Below are positions 42,062-53,100 of a stretch of DNA of 64,000 bases, piece after piece. The position numbers were made by a program, and so were the translations under genes. The notes beneath the pieces were generated by a model, which was not told where the DNA came from, did not search any database, and saw nothing but the letters and a program-made list of their open reading frames with translations. The stretch comes from Paramicrosporidium saccamoebae (taxonomy: Eukaryota > Rozellomycota). Within the stretch, counting starts at the first letter, position 1. Every line of letters begins with the position of its first letter. The stretch spans positions 17,620 to 81,619 of the forward strand of contig MTSL01000186.1 in assembly GCA_002794465.1 (NCBI GenBank), given 5' to 3'.

Positions 42062-42688
42062 TTACAATGCGGTTCCTCTTTCGAGACTTTCACGGAGCTC
42101 TTCCGTGTATTCGTCATACGCTCTGGATGCCTTTTTGTTAAAGCGGGCGTTCCGTTCATTAATAAATGTAACCTCTTCTGTTTCATCGAACCGGCGCCTC
42201 CTCGAATGTTTTAGTCGTTGCTGTTGGTCTTTTACCACCTCTTGCGCCATAGCCTCGGCGGCTTCCTCTTTGCTGCGGCGCACAATAGCGTGAGTATCGA
42301 GTTTATCTGTGAGTTTCTCATACTTTCGACGGGTAAGCTGAGTAAAGTCTGTAAAACCGGGATCCCGACGTGCCTCCTTAGCGGCAATCATTTCGTTCCA
42401 CTGTCGAGTCTCCTCCACCGTATAAGTGAGGTTATTTTTCCGGTCCAAATCTATGCCCTCCTCTTTGGCAGCCTGCTTGGCCAGGTACTTGTGAGCTTTG
42501 GCCTGCTTGCGGAGGAGACGATTCTGGTTTCGTGGATCTCTACAGAGTTCGGCGTCTTCTATTTTCGTGCTAGCAAGATTTAGTGCAGCTGCCTCTTCAC
42601 GTTTGTCCCGAAGCTCTTTGAAACGGGCTAGGCGTGCTTCTAGGGTTGAACTAGTGTTTAGGGATGAGCTCGGGTCGTCGCTCTTCAT
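42062..42688 (-). CDS. SYF2: Pre-mRNA splicing factor Syf2
   Basis: 208 aa, single exon. Component of the NineTeen/Prp19-associated complex that packs near the U2/U6 helix in the active spliceosome. Mostly charged helix with the family blocks NLTYTVEETRQWNE, then KLDTHAIVRRSKEEAAEAMA and FINERNARFNKKASRAYDEY. The ATG is only 32 bp from the divergent apgM start. Confidence 0.92.
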   Translation of the reverse strand: MKSDDPSSSLNTSSTLEARLARFKELRDKREEAAALNLASTKIEDAELCRDPRNQNRLLRKQAKAHKYLAKQAAKEEGIDLDRKNNLTYTVEETRQWNEMIAAKEARRDPGFTDFTQLTRRKYEKLTDKLDTHAIVRRSKEEAAEAMAQEVVKDQQQRLKHSRRRRFDETEEVTFINERNARFNKKASRAYDEYTEELRESLERGTAL

Positions 42689-42720
42689 GAAGGGTGTGGG
42701 TAGGCTACCCCAGCACCATA

Positions 42721-44061
42721 ATGAAAATAGTCTTGGTGATCGTAGATGGGCTTGGGGACCTTCCTATACCTTCCAAAGGCCTGGGGACCGCATTGCAGTG
42801 TGCAGCCACACCCACATTAGATGCACTTTCTCATCGTGGGTGGACGGGAATAATGGATCCGGTTGAGGCTGGACTTGCCTGCGGTTCCGATACTGCCCAC
42901 CTCTCCATTTTTGGCTATCAACCAAAAGAGTAAGCTATAAAAAAGACCCTAAAACGGTAGAGTGTATCGAGGAAGAGGCGCATTTGAAACAATGGGGAAT
43001 GGTGTTGCTATGAATCCAGGTGACATTGCCTTCAAGGTATATCATATTGGTCAAAGTATTTACAGTTGCAGTGTGTGTTCTCCTGCTGGAACGAAGAAAC
43101 CGGGATTGTGACAAAGCGACGGCCTGAGCGTGACTTTGTGGAGCAGGCAAAAATGTTCTGTCAGTGTTTGTCCAGTGTAAACTTAATTCCGTCCTTTCCC
43201 CAACATCGGGCTGAAATTCACTATGCCAAGGAGCATCGTTGCGTCATCAAAATAATTGGTCCTTCTCTAAGCGATGAGATTAGTGGAACCGATCCAACTA
43301 AAGATCCAATGCCGATTGTAATATGTGTCCCGTCAAGTAACTCTGATGACGCCATTTTGACTTGTCAAATTGTCAATGAGCTTCATATGAGCATTTGGAG
43401 AATCTTAAAAGCACATCCTGTAAATATTGATCGCCAGAAAAGAGGGGAACCGCCTGTTAACGTTTGTCTACTTCGTGGCTGTAGCATGGCTATAAATGTT
43501 CCGTCATTTGAAGCACAGCACGGCCTCAAGGCACTGCTCATAGCTCCAACACCCATAATCGCCGGGATTGGAAAAACAGTTGGGTTGTCTTTATTGAAAG
43601 CGCCCGGTGCAACTGGGACATTGGACACGGACATGTTCAGCAAGGCCAAAGTTGCTATGGATGCCCTATTTACCAACAGTTTTGACATGGCTGTGATTCA
43701 CATTAAATGTGTCGACGACTGCGGCCATGATGGCGATGCCGAGGGAAAGATAAACGCTCTCCAACGGGTGGATGACATGGTAAAGTGGATACTGAATTAC
43801 CCAGAGATAGAATCAGGAGAGCATATTATTGCGGTAACAGGTGACCATAGCACCCCTATCAATGTAAGCGACCATACATCTGAGCCGGTGCCCTTTGTGG
43901 TTTCCCTCACGAAAGGCAGCCTTAAAGGCCACCCAACTTTATTTGATGAAGTCTCTTGTTCCAGTGGAGTGCTGGGTCGCTTTGTCGGATCTTCAGTCAT
44001 GACAATCCTCAAGAATCTGCGAACCAACTATCAGGCTCTCCAGAATCCACAACCTGACTAA
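42721..44061 (+). CDS. apgM: Archaeal-type 2,3-bisphosphoglycerate-independent phosphoglycerate mutase (ApgM), three exons
   Basis: 424 aa from exons 42721-42929, 42961-43036 and 43072-44061 (introns 31 and 35 nt). Interconverts 3- and 2-phosphoglycerate in glycolysis. The alkaline-phosphatase-fold core shows metal Asp in VIVDGLGDLP, the nucleophile Ser region ACGSDTAHLSIFGYQP, VYRGRGAFETMGNGVAMNPGD and the C-terminal metal site AVTGDHSTPINVSDH. These belong to the ApgM branch of archaea and some protists, not to the cofactor-dependent GPM usual in fungi or the bacterial GpmI type. The two typical introns show it is a resident nuclear gene. Confidence 0.92.
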
Positions 44062-44466
44062 ATATGCCAACCAGCTATATAGATCGAATTATTGGAGGTT
44101 AGAAATAAAAATCCCTAATTGAAGGATTTTTGATCCATAGATCCTGTAACGTAGGGACGTCAGGGCTCTTTTACCGTAGGAATTATTATCGCACATGCTT
44201 AACGAGAGTCGTTTTTGTGGGGTATAATGTCTTTTACAGGGCGAATTATTTCATCCGAGTCCGCTACAAGTAAAGATTATCATCTCTTGAACGCAAATGG
44301 GTCCACACGTATCACCAAACCCACATAACCCACAGAACTCATATAACTCACGTAACCCACAGAACTCACATAACTCACAGAATCTATATAATCCACATAA
44401 ACTACATAGCTCACATACATAACTATATTTTCATATAAACAAACTTTGCCAGAATCTGACGAGAAA
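44062..44466. repeat. Spacer with degenerate CACAYAACTCA repeat
   Basis: About 400 bp between two convergent genes. 44318-44425 is a run of short units such as ACCCACAGAACTCATATAAC and CACAGAACTCACATAACT, about 20 bp period with internal 10-11 bp units. The rest is AT-rich with no gene. Confidence 0.7.
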
Positions 44467-45699
44467 TTACTGACAAATTGACCACAGAAACTCTTCTTTG
44501 CGCCGTTTAGACAGAATATCGCGCAGCTTTTCCTCTAAAGAGTCAACGTTTAGATTTAGGAAAATATCGGGAAACAACTTTCGATAGAGACGCAGATTCG
44601 ATTGAACCTGTGCAGACGGTAGGGATGATACACTTTCTGGATCACTGGCCAGATCATGCTTCCGATTCAACTCTGAATATACTACATGCCGTTCTTGCAA
44701 CAGTGCAAATGACTTTTCTGGGAGTCGTACTTTCCGCAAGCGGCGGAATTTTACGGGGTCACATGGCACGGCCTCAACAACTGCCGAGAGTGTAATTTTG
44801 TTACTTCCATAAAGATCAATTTCCGAAAGCGACGGGAATAATCGGAAGAGTTCTAAAATTGCAGAGTCCTCCAACTTGTCCAAGTAGCACAGTTTAATAC
44901 ATTTCAGGCTCCTCGCAAATTTTGCATGCTTTGCCAGGTATCGAAGCGACTTTCCACTGATACGAGTCCCGGATAGTCCCAGCGCTTGAATTCTGTCAAG
45001 TTTTATCAGATACCGGACTTCTTCGTCCTCAATCGACACACATGTAAGGTCAAGAACAAGCAAGTCTTTAAATCCATGGAAGAGAGGAACCGTGCAATTG
45101 AATGCCGGATAGTGACCCGCCGTTACCAAGCCGATCTCGTTAACTTTTCCCCCATAGGAGGGACCCATCATAATACTCTGTAAATCGGGACAGCGGGAGT
45201 ACAGCTTGAGTACAGCCGGCGATAACCTTCCCTCAGTTTCCAAGAGCTTGAATAACGACAATGGAGAGGTGATTGTATCAGGAATATCAGCCAACTCAAG
45301 CTTGGTAATAATTCCATCTACTTCTGATCCATATATCCAAGCCGTTGCATTTTCATTGGCCGGTTCTGTTTTAGGACGTTTCACAGTCTTTTTCACCCCC
45401 TCATTGTCATCCAGAGCGGACAAGATATTCACAGGCGCAGTCTTTTTAATGAAATCAGGAGCGCTGACGCTCTTGACCCCGCTCTGAGTGGCATTGTTAG
45501 GGGTGACGCGATTCGTGTCGCGAGACTGTAGAGGATGACGAGGACGCGGCTCTGTCAGCGGCACCTTTGCATGGAGGGTGGCGCTTTGAGAGAGCTTCTC
45601 ATTCTCCTTGTCGACAAGTGAGTCGGGAGTGTTGGCCTGCCCAATCGCGGGGTTCGGCAGCATTGCGCGCAACTCGCCCCGGCCAGTACTTGATAGCAT
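44467..45699 (-). CDS. Leucine-rich-repeat protein of unknown function
   Basis: 410 aa, single exon. The N-terminal 120 residues are low-complexity and basic, with a KEN triplet at 31-33 (LVDKENEK) and RGELRAML at 7-14, both like APC/C degron elements. Residues 160-310 form leucine-rich repeats of the AMN1/RAD7-like type (DLLVLDLTCVSIEDEEV, IQALGLSGTRISGKSLRYLA, SLSEIDLYGSNKITLSAV). The C-terminus is a charged helix (LEEKLRDILSKRRKEEFLW). I do not recognise a specific orthologue. A cell-cycle link rests only on the degron-like motifs. Confidence 0.75.
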   Translation of the reverse strand: MLSSTGRGELRAMLPNPAIGQANTPDSLVDKENEKLSQSATLHAKVPLTEPRPRHPLQSRDTNRVTPNNATQSGVKSVSAPDFIKKTAPVNILSALDDNEGVKKTVKRPKTEPANENATAWIYGSEVDGIITKLELADIPDTITSPLSLFKLLETEGRLSPAVLKLYSRCPDLQSIMMGPSYGGKVNEIGLVTAGHYPAFNCTVPLFHGFKDLLVLDLTCVSIEDEEVRYLIKLDRIQALGLSGTRISGKSLRYLAKHAKFARSLKCIKLCYLDKLEDSAILELFRLFPSLSEIDLYGSNKITLSAVVEAVPCDPVKFRRLRKVRLPEKSFALLQERHVVYSELNRKHDLASDPESVSSLPSAQVQSNLRLYRKLFPDIFLNLNVDSLEEKLRDILSKRRKEEFLWSICQ

Positions 45700-45736
45700 T
45701 CGGATTCAAAGTGCTCTTCAGCTCTGAACACTGGCT

Positions 45737-45755
45737 TATTATATAATATTTATAA
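45737..45755 (-). promoter_or_regulatory. TATA-like element before the LRR gene
   Basis: Minus strand reads TTTATAAATATTATATAA, 40-55 bp upstream of the ATG at 45699, in a gap of only 74 bp after the ERV stop. Confidence 0.4.
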
Positions 45756-45773
45756 ACTCGGTGTGGGGTCCAC

Positions 45774-46428
45774 CTAACAGCTACGGCTAACGGGCTTTAC
45801 TGGTGACTGGCCTCCAGTAGTGCCCTCTGCCTTTTCGTCGTCTTCATCATCGTCAAGCAGATCACATCCGCAATCGTAATGTGCGTCGACATCTTCGCAC
45901 GAAAACTCTGGCTTTCCAAGGCGCTTGTTGACAATGTTATGAATAGTGCAAACATACTGCGAGAACTCGGCCTGGGAACCCAACTAAAAGGTCAATGACA
46001 GGATGACGGCCTCTACCTTTGGTGGGTTATCAATCAACATCTGTCTCATGTGACGTGCGCACTTTGGACACGGGTAAAGATGGCTTATGAGCCCCATAAA
46101 CTGATCCATTCGTGTCTTGTCCACATCGGTTGGCTCATCGGGATAGCGCGCCGCCAGCGTGTGTAACAATCTCCAAGTGGCATTGCCCAACAACTTTCTA
46201 AACTCTTCCTCATCCTTTGGACCCACGTCGTTCTCCACCTCAGATGTGGACTCGAGCGAGTACGAGATTGAGGCCACAGCTAGAGGATGAGTGCGGTCGA
46301 GATGGCATTTACGTCGGCGGTCTTTTGCTTTACATAGGCACCGACGCTCTGCAAACACTGCACTGCTAGAAATGTTAAAGACATTGTAGATGGTACCAAA
46401 ACAGCAATAAAAGGGATATTAGGAGCAT
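45774..46428 (-). CDS. ERV2: ER/secretory FAD sulfhydryl oxidase (Erv2-like), three exons
   Basis: 196 aa from exons 46428-46397, 46365-46017 and 45983-45774 (introns 31 and 33 nt). The first exon and intron build a signal peptide, MLLISLLLLFCSAVFA. The Erv/ALR domain has WRLLHTLAARYP, the redox CPKC before the second intron, then FSQYVCTIHNIVNKRLGK and a CEDVDAHYDCGC tail. Extra cysteines near the N-terminus (CLCK..KC) could act as the shuttle pair. It oxidises thiols to disulfides with FAD and oxygen in the secretory path. The acidic tail (DDDEDDEK) is not an ER-retention signal. Confidence 0.87.
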
Positions 46429-46595
46429 CGGCGGGGTGTGCTTAGGGTAGGGCAATGTTTTATTTGGGGATGGCTGAGGAAGCACGGCGATTTGTTCCTT
46501 TTGATGCAGTTTCCATATTTAGACACTTATCAGAACAGTCCATATTAAATTGGCAACATATCTAATAAATTACGGAAAATTCGTTAATCGACGTT

Positions 46596-48437
46596 ATGCA
46601 AGGGACCGATCAACCGGATGCCAAACGCAGTCGTAAAGGTAAGATTATGGAATGCCACTTGTAAAATTTGCAGACCGAAGCAGGGATATAAAACGAAGCA
46701 GAATTAATACAGGCTCCATTCCAGGTATGGCCATCGCGCATACATGACCTTGTAGAACTGGAAACTATGCCGGGAACACTAGACCCGCTCGTGTTTGCCA
46801 AGGCACGAACCGCCGAAGTTCTTCTACTCAAAAAGGAAATCCAAGATGGCGAATTCCGCGGTGCTCGACGCGTCTTCCAGACCCTCTCCAGGTCTATGAG
46901 ACGCAGAGCGGCAAGTTACAATATACGCAGACTGCCTGTACGGCTACGTCAGAAGGCACTCGATGAGGCTGCTAAGGATCCTTCTACAGTGCAGAAAGCA
47001 ATCAAGAAGCCGCCATGCAGAAGAAGGAGACGAAGAATGGGTGATATTGCCAAAAATTTCGAGAGCAGGATGACAAGTAAGAGATGGCTAGAGACACATC
47101 TTTGGCATGCAAAAAGGGCAAAGATGGATAACTTATGGGGATATCGGATTGCCGTGAGGAGCAACGAAAAGTGTCGAAAATCATGCATTAGAGCGAGTGT
47201 GGCCAAATGTTTTCTTTATGACTCGTCCTATCATGAAATTGTACAATTTTCGCATCCATTCGGCGAATTCCTTGAAATGATCGAGCCTCACATTTCTGCT
47301 AAAATCCATGCCAACTCTACGACTCTGGGCCATTTTTTTTGGAACACTGATTTGTCTCATAATGGAATTATTATTGGCCCTGCCAAGCTGATACTCACAG
47401 TTCAAGAGGGCCTTCCCATCCTAAGAGCCATTGTTCACCCTTTAATCTCATCAAGGATTCAAGTATTATTACCACAGGCCACCGTGGTCCGCGGGGAATA
47501 CTCCATGTTTGAATTGGAGGGCTCTCAGAGTCCCGAGTTTTTGTCCTGTATTCTATCGATGCAATTCAAGTATCCACAAGTATGCAGCTCGAATATTTAC
47601 GAATGGAGCTGCAAGGATCCCCGTTTCGCCTTTCCTCAAAAATTGACAGATCGGCGCGAGCCCTGTGACTCGGACTTGACATCAATTGATGGCGATTTTT
47701 GGAGCAAGAGCGGGTCAGTACATCGAAAGAGCCAAAAGGAGATTAACGATTTACTCTCGCTCCACACAATTCCTGGGACAAAACTCCAGCCTACAGAGGC
47801 AGATCCAAGAATGCCTGTTTTGTTAATTTTTGAGACTATGGAGCAGATAATCCGGCGCAAACATCACCGAGTGACTGTGATAGTTCCCAAAGGATGGGGT
47901 TCTGCACTCTGGAGGTCGCTTATATTTGCAGGCGCACGATTCGGGGGCCTTGAAGAACGTCAAGCTGTTGATGCCGAGCATGGACGGCCTGTTTTCCCCA
48001 ATGACTACCCCTCCTCATCTGCATATCTGCCGTATTCTGAAAAACTATTTAAAGAATTGGAGGATAAATGGAACAGACGACCTCCAGCCAAGCGGATTAA
48101 TTATTCCCGTCTTGGTATCCAACAGCCTTTCAGGATCGATCTCAGTCTTTTGGGTGAGAATTGCAAAATTTGCAGATTGGAATGTACTGGACGAGGAGTC
48201 CCAGAATGGAATGGACGTGTATTTATAGATGGTCAGCTCGTTGGATTTATTACCACAGGGTTCTATTCCCAGACTCATGGAAAGGGCATAGCCTTTGCCA
48301 CATGTGCGATCCAAAACCTGCCCATTCCAACCCAACAACCGACTGACCCAATTCAACAACTGACGTGCCCTATCCAAGTTTCCATTTCAGGCTTTGAGGG
48401 GCCCCATAGATCTGCAATCATTACCAAAATATTTTAG
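46596..48437 (+). CDS. POP1: RNase P/MRP protein subunit Pop1, three exons
   Basis: 591 aa from exons 46596-46638, 46674-46724 and 46756-48437 (introns 35 and 31 nt). Largest protein of nuclear RNase P and RNase MRP. The N-terminal POP1 block reads TLDPLVFAKARTAEVLLLKK, RRRAASYNIRRLPVRLR and WLETHLWHAKRAKM. The POPLD region includes VTVIVPKGWGSALWRSLIFAGARFGG. The C-terminus has GFITTGFYSQTHGKGIA. A frame starting at 46767 would miss the basic first exons. Convergent with coronin: only 25 bp separate the stop codons. Confidence 0.93.
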
Positions 48438-48462
48438 AAAACAACCTGTTTAATGAACCAAC

Positions 48463-49848
48463 TTATTTTGGAAGCATAGCCTCCAACTGCCGAATTCGGA
48501 TAGACTTTTGCGCCAGATCGCTCTTTAGTTGCCCATTCTCCTTGCTCAGACTACGCCAAGCCTCACGCAGAGCCTCTTCAGTAGTCGGCTCTTCCTTCTC
48601 TTCTTTCAAGACCGTACTGGATATGGACATTTCACGACGTGGTGCCACAAATGACACTTCCATGCTAGCCCGACGCGGACAGCTAGTTTTGCCGGCAAAA
48701 AACTCTGATGCCGACAAGGCGGGTTCACCCGATAATGCATCGGGATAGATATCGTGAGCAAAATTGGTGGCACTGTCACGACGAGGCACCTTGAACGACA
48801 GCGGTTCCAGAATGGGCTGACTCCCATAGACTTTGATGAAGCGCGCAATCTCATTGTCATTGACACTGACGACCCGTTTTGGAAGTAGGGCCAATCCTCG
48901 CTGCGGATCAACCGACTTGTACTCGGAAAGAGGAAAGAGATAGGGCGCCTCAGACAATAGCTCATAGTATCGGATGTTTCCGTCACCCCGACCAGCGAGG
49001 TACACAAGTCCACAATCGGGATCAAAGAATGGCAAAAGTGGTCCGGAAGCCGAATCGACAGAAATCATTGTTAGCGGTGTTTCCAAATTGCGCGAATCCC
49101 ACAAGGCCACTTCCCGTTCACTCGAGCGTCCAAATCCGGTGGTCAGAAGCTGATTAGTTTCGCCTAACCATTGCACACGGATTCCCTTTACACCAGTATG
49201 TGCTTGCTTCCTCTCTGCCACCGCTGCTGTGCCGGAGCGTGGGTCAAAGATGCGCACTGTCTTATCGCGACTGGTGGTGGCCAGTTTATCCCCAACAAGA
49301 GCCCAACTCTGGTCCAGTACTGCGTCAGTGTGTCCCGTTAGAGTCTGATGGGCTACTCCCTTGGTCACATCCCAAAGACGGACTGTCATGTCGTGACTGG
49401 CACTGGAAAGCACTGCCTCGGCAGCAGGATGCCACGTCAGATCGACAATTCGTCGTTCATGACCCTTTAGCTCTCCTGCATATTCAGAGGTCGTCTCGGT
49501 AGGTCCGCCCTCGGGCACATTCCAAACAAGGATTCGGCCGTCATCTCCCGCCGACGCCACAACATGATCATTAAATGGACTCCAGTCGGTATCTAAAACG
49601 GGTCCTGTATGTCCGGTATAGAGGGGCACTGCGGTGGGGAGGCGTCCCGTCTTTTCCAATGGCTGGACGAGGAATGCACCGCCGCCCGCGCTATCCCAAT
49701 GGACAGAGAGGAAGAGTGGGTTGGCTTTGACAAGGTGCCAATCGTTGCTGTCGAGCGAGACTGACGCACCCTCATAGCACGACTCGCGCTTGCTCCCAGT
49801 CCCAAAGACGTGGCGATACTTGCTACTGCGGACTATCTTGGCTGTCAT
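48463..49848 (-). CDS. CRN1: Coronin
   Basis: 461 aa, single exon. Actin-filament binding and Arp2/3 regulation. The start MTAKIVRSSKYRHVFG is the coronin signature (DUF1899). WD repeats follow (GHTGPVLDTDWSPFND, GHERRIVDLTWHPAA, GHTDAVLDQSWAL), then the DUF1900-type extension (FFDPDCGLVYLAGRGDGNIR) and a short C-terminal coiled coil (LKSDLAQKSIRIRQLEAML). The open frame upstream of 49848 is leader. Confidence 0.95.
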   Translation of the reverse strand: MTAKIVRSSKYRHVFGTGSKRESCYEGASVSLDSNDWHLVKANPLFLSVHWDSAGGGAFLVQPLEKTGRLPTAVPLYTGHTGPVLDTDWSPFNDHVVASAGDDGRILVWNVPEGGPTETTSEYAGELKGHERRIVDLTWHPAAEAVLSSASHDMTVRLWDVTKGVAHQTLTGHTDAVLDQSWALVGDKLATTSRDKTVRIFDPRSGTAAVAERKQAHTGVKGIRVQWLGETNQLLTTGFGRSSEREVALWDSRNLETPLTMISVDSASGPLLPFFDPDCGLVYLAGRGDGNIRYYELLSEAPYLFPLSEYKSVDPQRGLALLPKRVVSVNDNEIARFIKVYGSQPILEPLSFKVPRRDSATNFAHDIYPDALSGEPALSASEFFAGKTSCPRRASMEVSFVAPRREMSISSTVLKEEKEEPTTEEALREAWRSLSKENGQLKSDLAQKSIRIRQLEAMLPK

Positions 49849-49857
49849 TCGTGTGTT

Positions 49858-50155
49858 TGTATCGTTATGTCTGTCAACACAAGTTACTATGGTTGGACCG
49901 CAAAACCTGAATATGAAATATTCATGCAATTTCCCCTTTTGGGAGTGGTAGTTTTACGTGACATTACAAAATATTTTAATCAGAAAACTAAAGTATTCAG
50001 ATCACTATTGTATTGTTATGTCTGTCAACACACACACACACACACAAGTTGCTGGACCGCAAAGCCTAAATATGGAATAGTCTCACACAATGTCCCCTTC
50101 GTCACTACAGTTGTACGGATATATCACAAAATACTTTAATTGAAAAACTAAAAAG
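49858..50155. repeat. About 160-bp imperfect direct duplication with an (AC)n run
   Basis: Copy A (49858-50000) and copy B (50019-50150) share TTATGTCTGTCAACACA, GGACCGCAAARCCTRAATATG, and ACAAAATAYTTTAAT with AAAACTAAA at the end. An AC run (50029-50046) interrupts copy B. The block separates the end of the CLIP-170 gene from the coronin start. Confidence 0.8.
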
Positions 50156-50157
50156 GG

Positions 50158-53100
50158 TCAAGCCGAAAAAGGATTCGGATCATTGATTGCTATACCAGGA
50201 TCCCTGGAGGAGCCACTACCACACTGATCCGCCGCATGGCCGGTTTGCTTGCATATACTACAGACATTTCCATCCAACACCAGGCCAGGAGTACGTCCAG
50301 CACCATGTGCTTCCAACGATGCGAGCAGCTCTTCATACTCCTCATGGAGTTTTTCCACATCCACATCGGCGGGCTTGTAAATGCGCATAAATGACGCCAC
50401 CGATTTTATGGGATTTAGGATACGCCATGATGATTCTTGATGTGTTTGATGGAGTTCGTCAATCAGATGACCCGCCTTGGTGAGGAGTGCATGCTGTTGC
50501 TTAATTCCAACCTCTGTTTTCAGTGTCTTTAGAGCCTCGCGGATCGTGATCAACTCAGCTTCGAGAAGGGCCTTTTCGTGTTCCAAGGACACGTTCATTC
50601 GCTTTAGATGGACCTTTTCGGCAGTAACCTGGTCGTTCTCCGCTTGTAAGCGCTTCACCACATCCGACTCTGAACCTTCCTTTCCAGGCTGTACAATCTC
50701 TTCCAGTCTCGTACGGAGTTGCTGGATCTCCTCCTCCTTGACCGAAAGTCTCTCTCCCGCCAGCTGCAAATCTTCTTTCAAAGCATTAAACTTGACAGCA
50801 AGCCGTTTCCTACTCTCGTCTGTATTTTCCAAATCAGCAATCCTTTGCTGCAAATCTAACAGTTCTTTCTCGGCCAAATCAAGCATTTCCTTCTTGTGAG
50901 TATTATGAGACTCGAGTTCTTTCCTCTTTTTAATTTCCTCATCAAGAGTTCGCTGTAGTGCGTGAGAATCTGCATTGCCCCCACTGACAGACGGGGTCGT
51001 TTCCAACTCTCGACACCTTTCCTGAGCAGTAGCAAGTGCTTGCTCCAACTTTTCATTTTGCACCCGTAAATGCCTAAGCTCGTCGTACAAAGAGTCCAAC
51101 TTGGAAATGTCATGCTGAGAAAGGCTGCCATCACGTAGATATGTCTCCTGCAGTTTTTCAAGACTGTCCTTTTGCTTCGTCAACTTTGTAATCAAAGATT
51201 CCTTGTCCTGCAGCATTTCGCGGGCAGTTTTTAGGTCCTCCTCCAACCTTGAGACAGCGGCAGTCGGTTTCTGGCCATCAGTGTCAATAACCATAAGACC
51301 CTCAGTCGAGCCCCGCTGGCTAGTCTGCAATTCTTGAATCTTCATCCTTAATATTTCCACCTCTCGGGAATCTGCATTCTGTGCGGCCTTTTGTAACCGT
51401 TCGCATTCCAACCGAGATTGCTCCAATGCCTGAGCGTAATCGTTTCGTTCTTTGATAATCTTTTCCAGCGGCTTGTCTTCGCTGTATTTTACTTGAAGTT
51501 CATGCTGCAAATCTTCAATCTTCTTTTGCAAGATTTCCGCATTAGTCTCGCTCACTCTCGATTTGCTTCCGTATTCCCGCTTCAAATTTTCAATCACGAC
51601 TTCTTGGCTCCTTACTGACTTCAAAGTCTCCCTGTGGCTCGCCTCAAGACGCGCTAGCTCATCAGTTCGGGTGTTAAGAAGCTCAGTCAGAGTATCAATC
51701 CGGTGATTTGCGCCATCAAGCTCAGTAGTCGCGTTGCGGAATTTGCCAGAATCATCGTGAAGAGCGCTCCGCAGAATATCCCTCTCTCTGACAAGATCGT
51801 CAATTTCCTTTTTCAAAATGTCAACTTCCGATTGGTTTCTCACAAGCGGGCCAGAAAACTCTTCAATCTTTGCCTTGGCCTTGTCCCTCTCCAGCTCTGT
51901 AGCGCTCAGCCTAAGCTGGATTGCATAGAGCTCAGTGTCCTTTTTCTTTTCCAGCTCATCACGATCCCTCTTGAGACTGTCAATTTCAGCTTGCAATTCG
52001 GAAACTTTGAGATCAAAATCGTCCTCCCGCTCCGAAGATAGCGGAGTTTCAGATTTGCCCACCACAAATTGAGCCTGATTGGCATATCTCCGCTTATACT
52101 TTGCAATCTGGTGCATCAAATACTTTTCCTGAGTCTCCTTTGCCTTGTATAGCTCGGCAAATTTGTGCTGTTCTTCGACAAGCTGAGATGCGATTCTCTC
52201 CAAAGAAACTTGAGAGTTTGCATCTGCTGACGAAACAATCGATAGGACCGCCTCCTTATTAGAGTGAGGCCGCGAGATGGATGCAACTTGACGCTGCAAT
52301 TCTTCAATTCGCGCATCTTTCTCCGCTGCTTCAGCAGTAAATTTGATATAATTTTCCTCCAAAGAAGTGCGTAGTGCCTCAATCTGAGCACGATGCTTGA
52401 CCTCTAGCTGCGCAGCATCCTGATAATCGATCAGCTTACTTTGCAAATTGGAGACTTGTGCATTTCCGAGTTCTTTTTCTTTTTTGAGAAAGTCGACTTC
52501 TTGCAACAGCTCGGATATTTTGGCATTTTCCTTGTGTAGCAGCCTAATTTCCTCCTCCTTTTCTTTTATACGTTCTTCGTATTTACGACATACGGCGACA
52601 GTCTCCGAATTGAGCTTTTCCAAATCATCCGCTTCCTGAGCGAGTATTTCGTTCCTTGCTCCGGTCAGAGTTTTGTTCTCCCCCACAAGCGCCTCATACT
52701 TTTGCTTTACAGTATTCAATTCGGCAGTCAACTCTCTCAATTGCGGACTGGTATCACTAGACACGAGCTCGCTAAATTTGGCTCGCAGATCAGCAATTTC
52801 CTTACGAAGAACAGAGCGATCGCGATTGAGATTTGCAACATTTGAAGCATTTTCCCGTATTTGCGCCTTCAAGTTGTCTTCGATTTCATCCTTTGCCTGT
52901 AGCTGCTCCTGCACGAGTCGCAATGTTTCCTCTGCACCAAAAACTTTGTTTTTCGCTTCTTCTAGTCTTTGTGCCAATTCCAGCCTCTCGTTCAGTAGCG
53001 CCTCTTTGTCTTGTTCAAGAAATCGTTGAGACTCTTTCATTGCAGCAGCTTCCTTTGGATTGCTTGAAGCCGTCTTCTCGCGCTCCGCCTTTAGCTGCAA

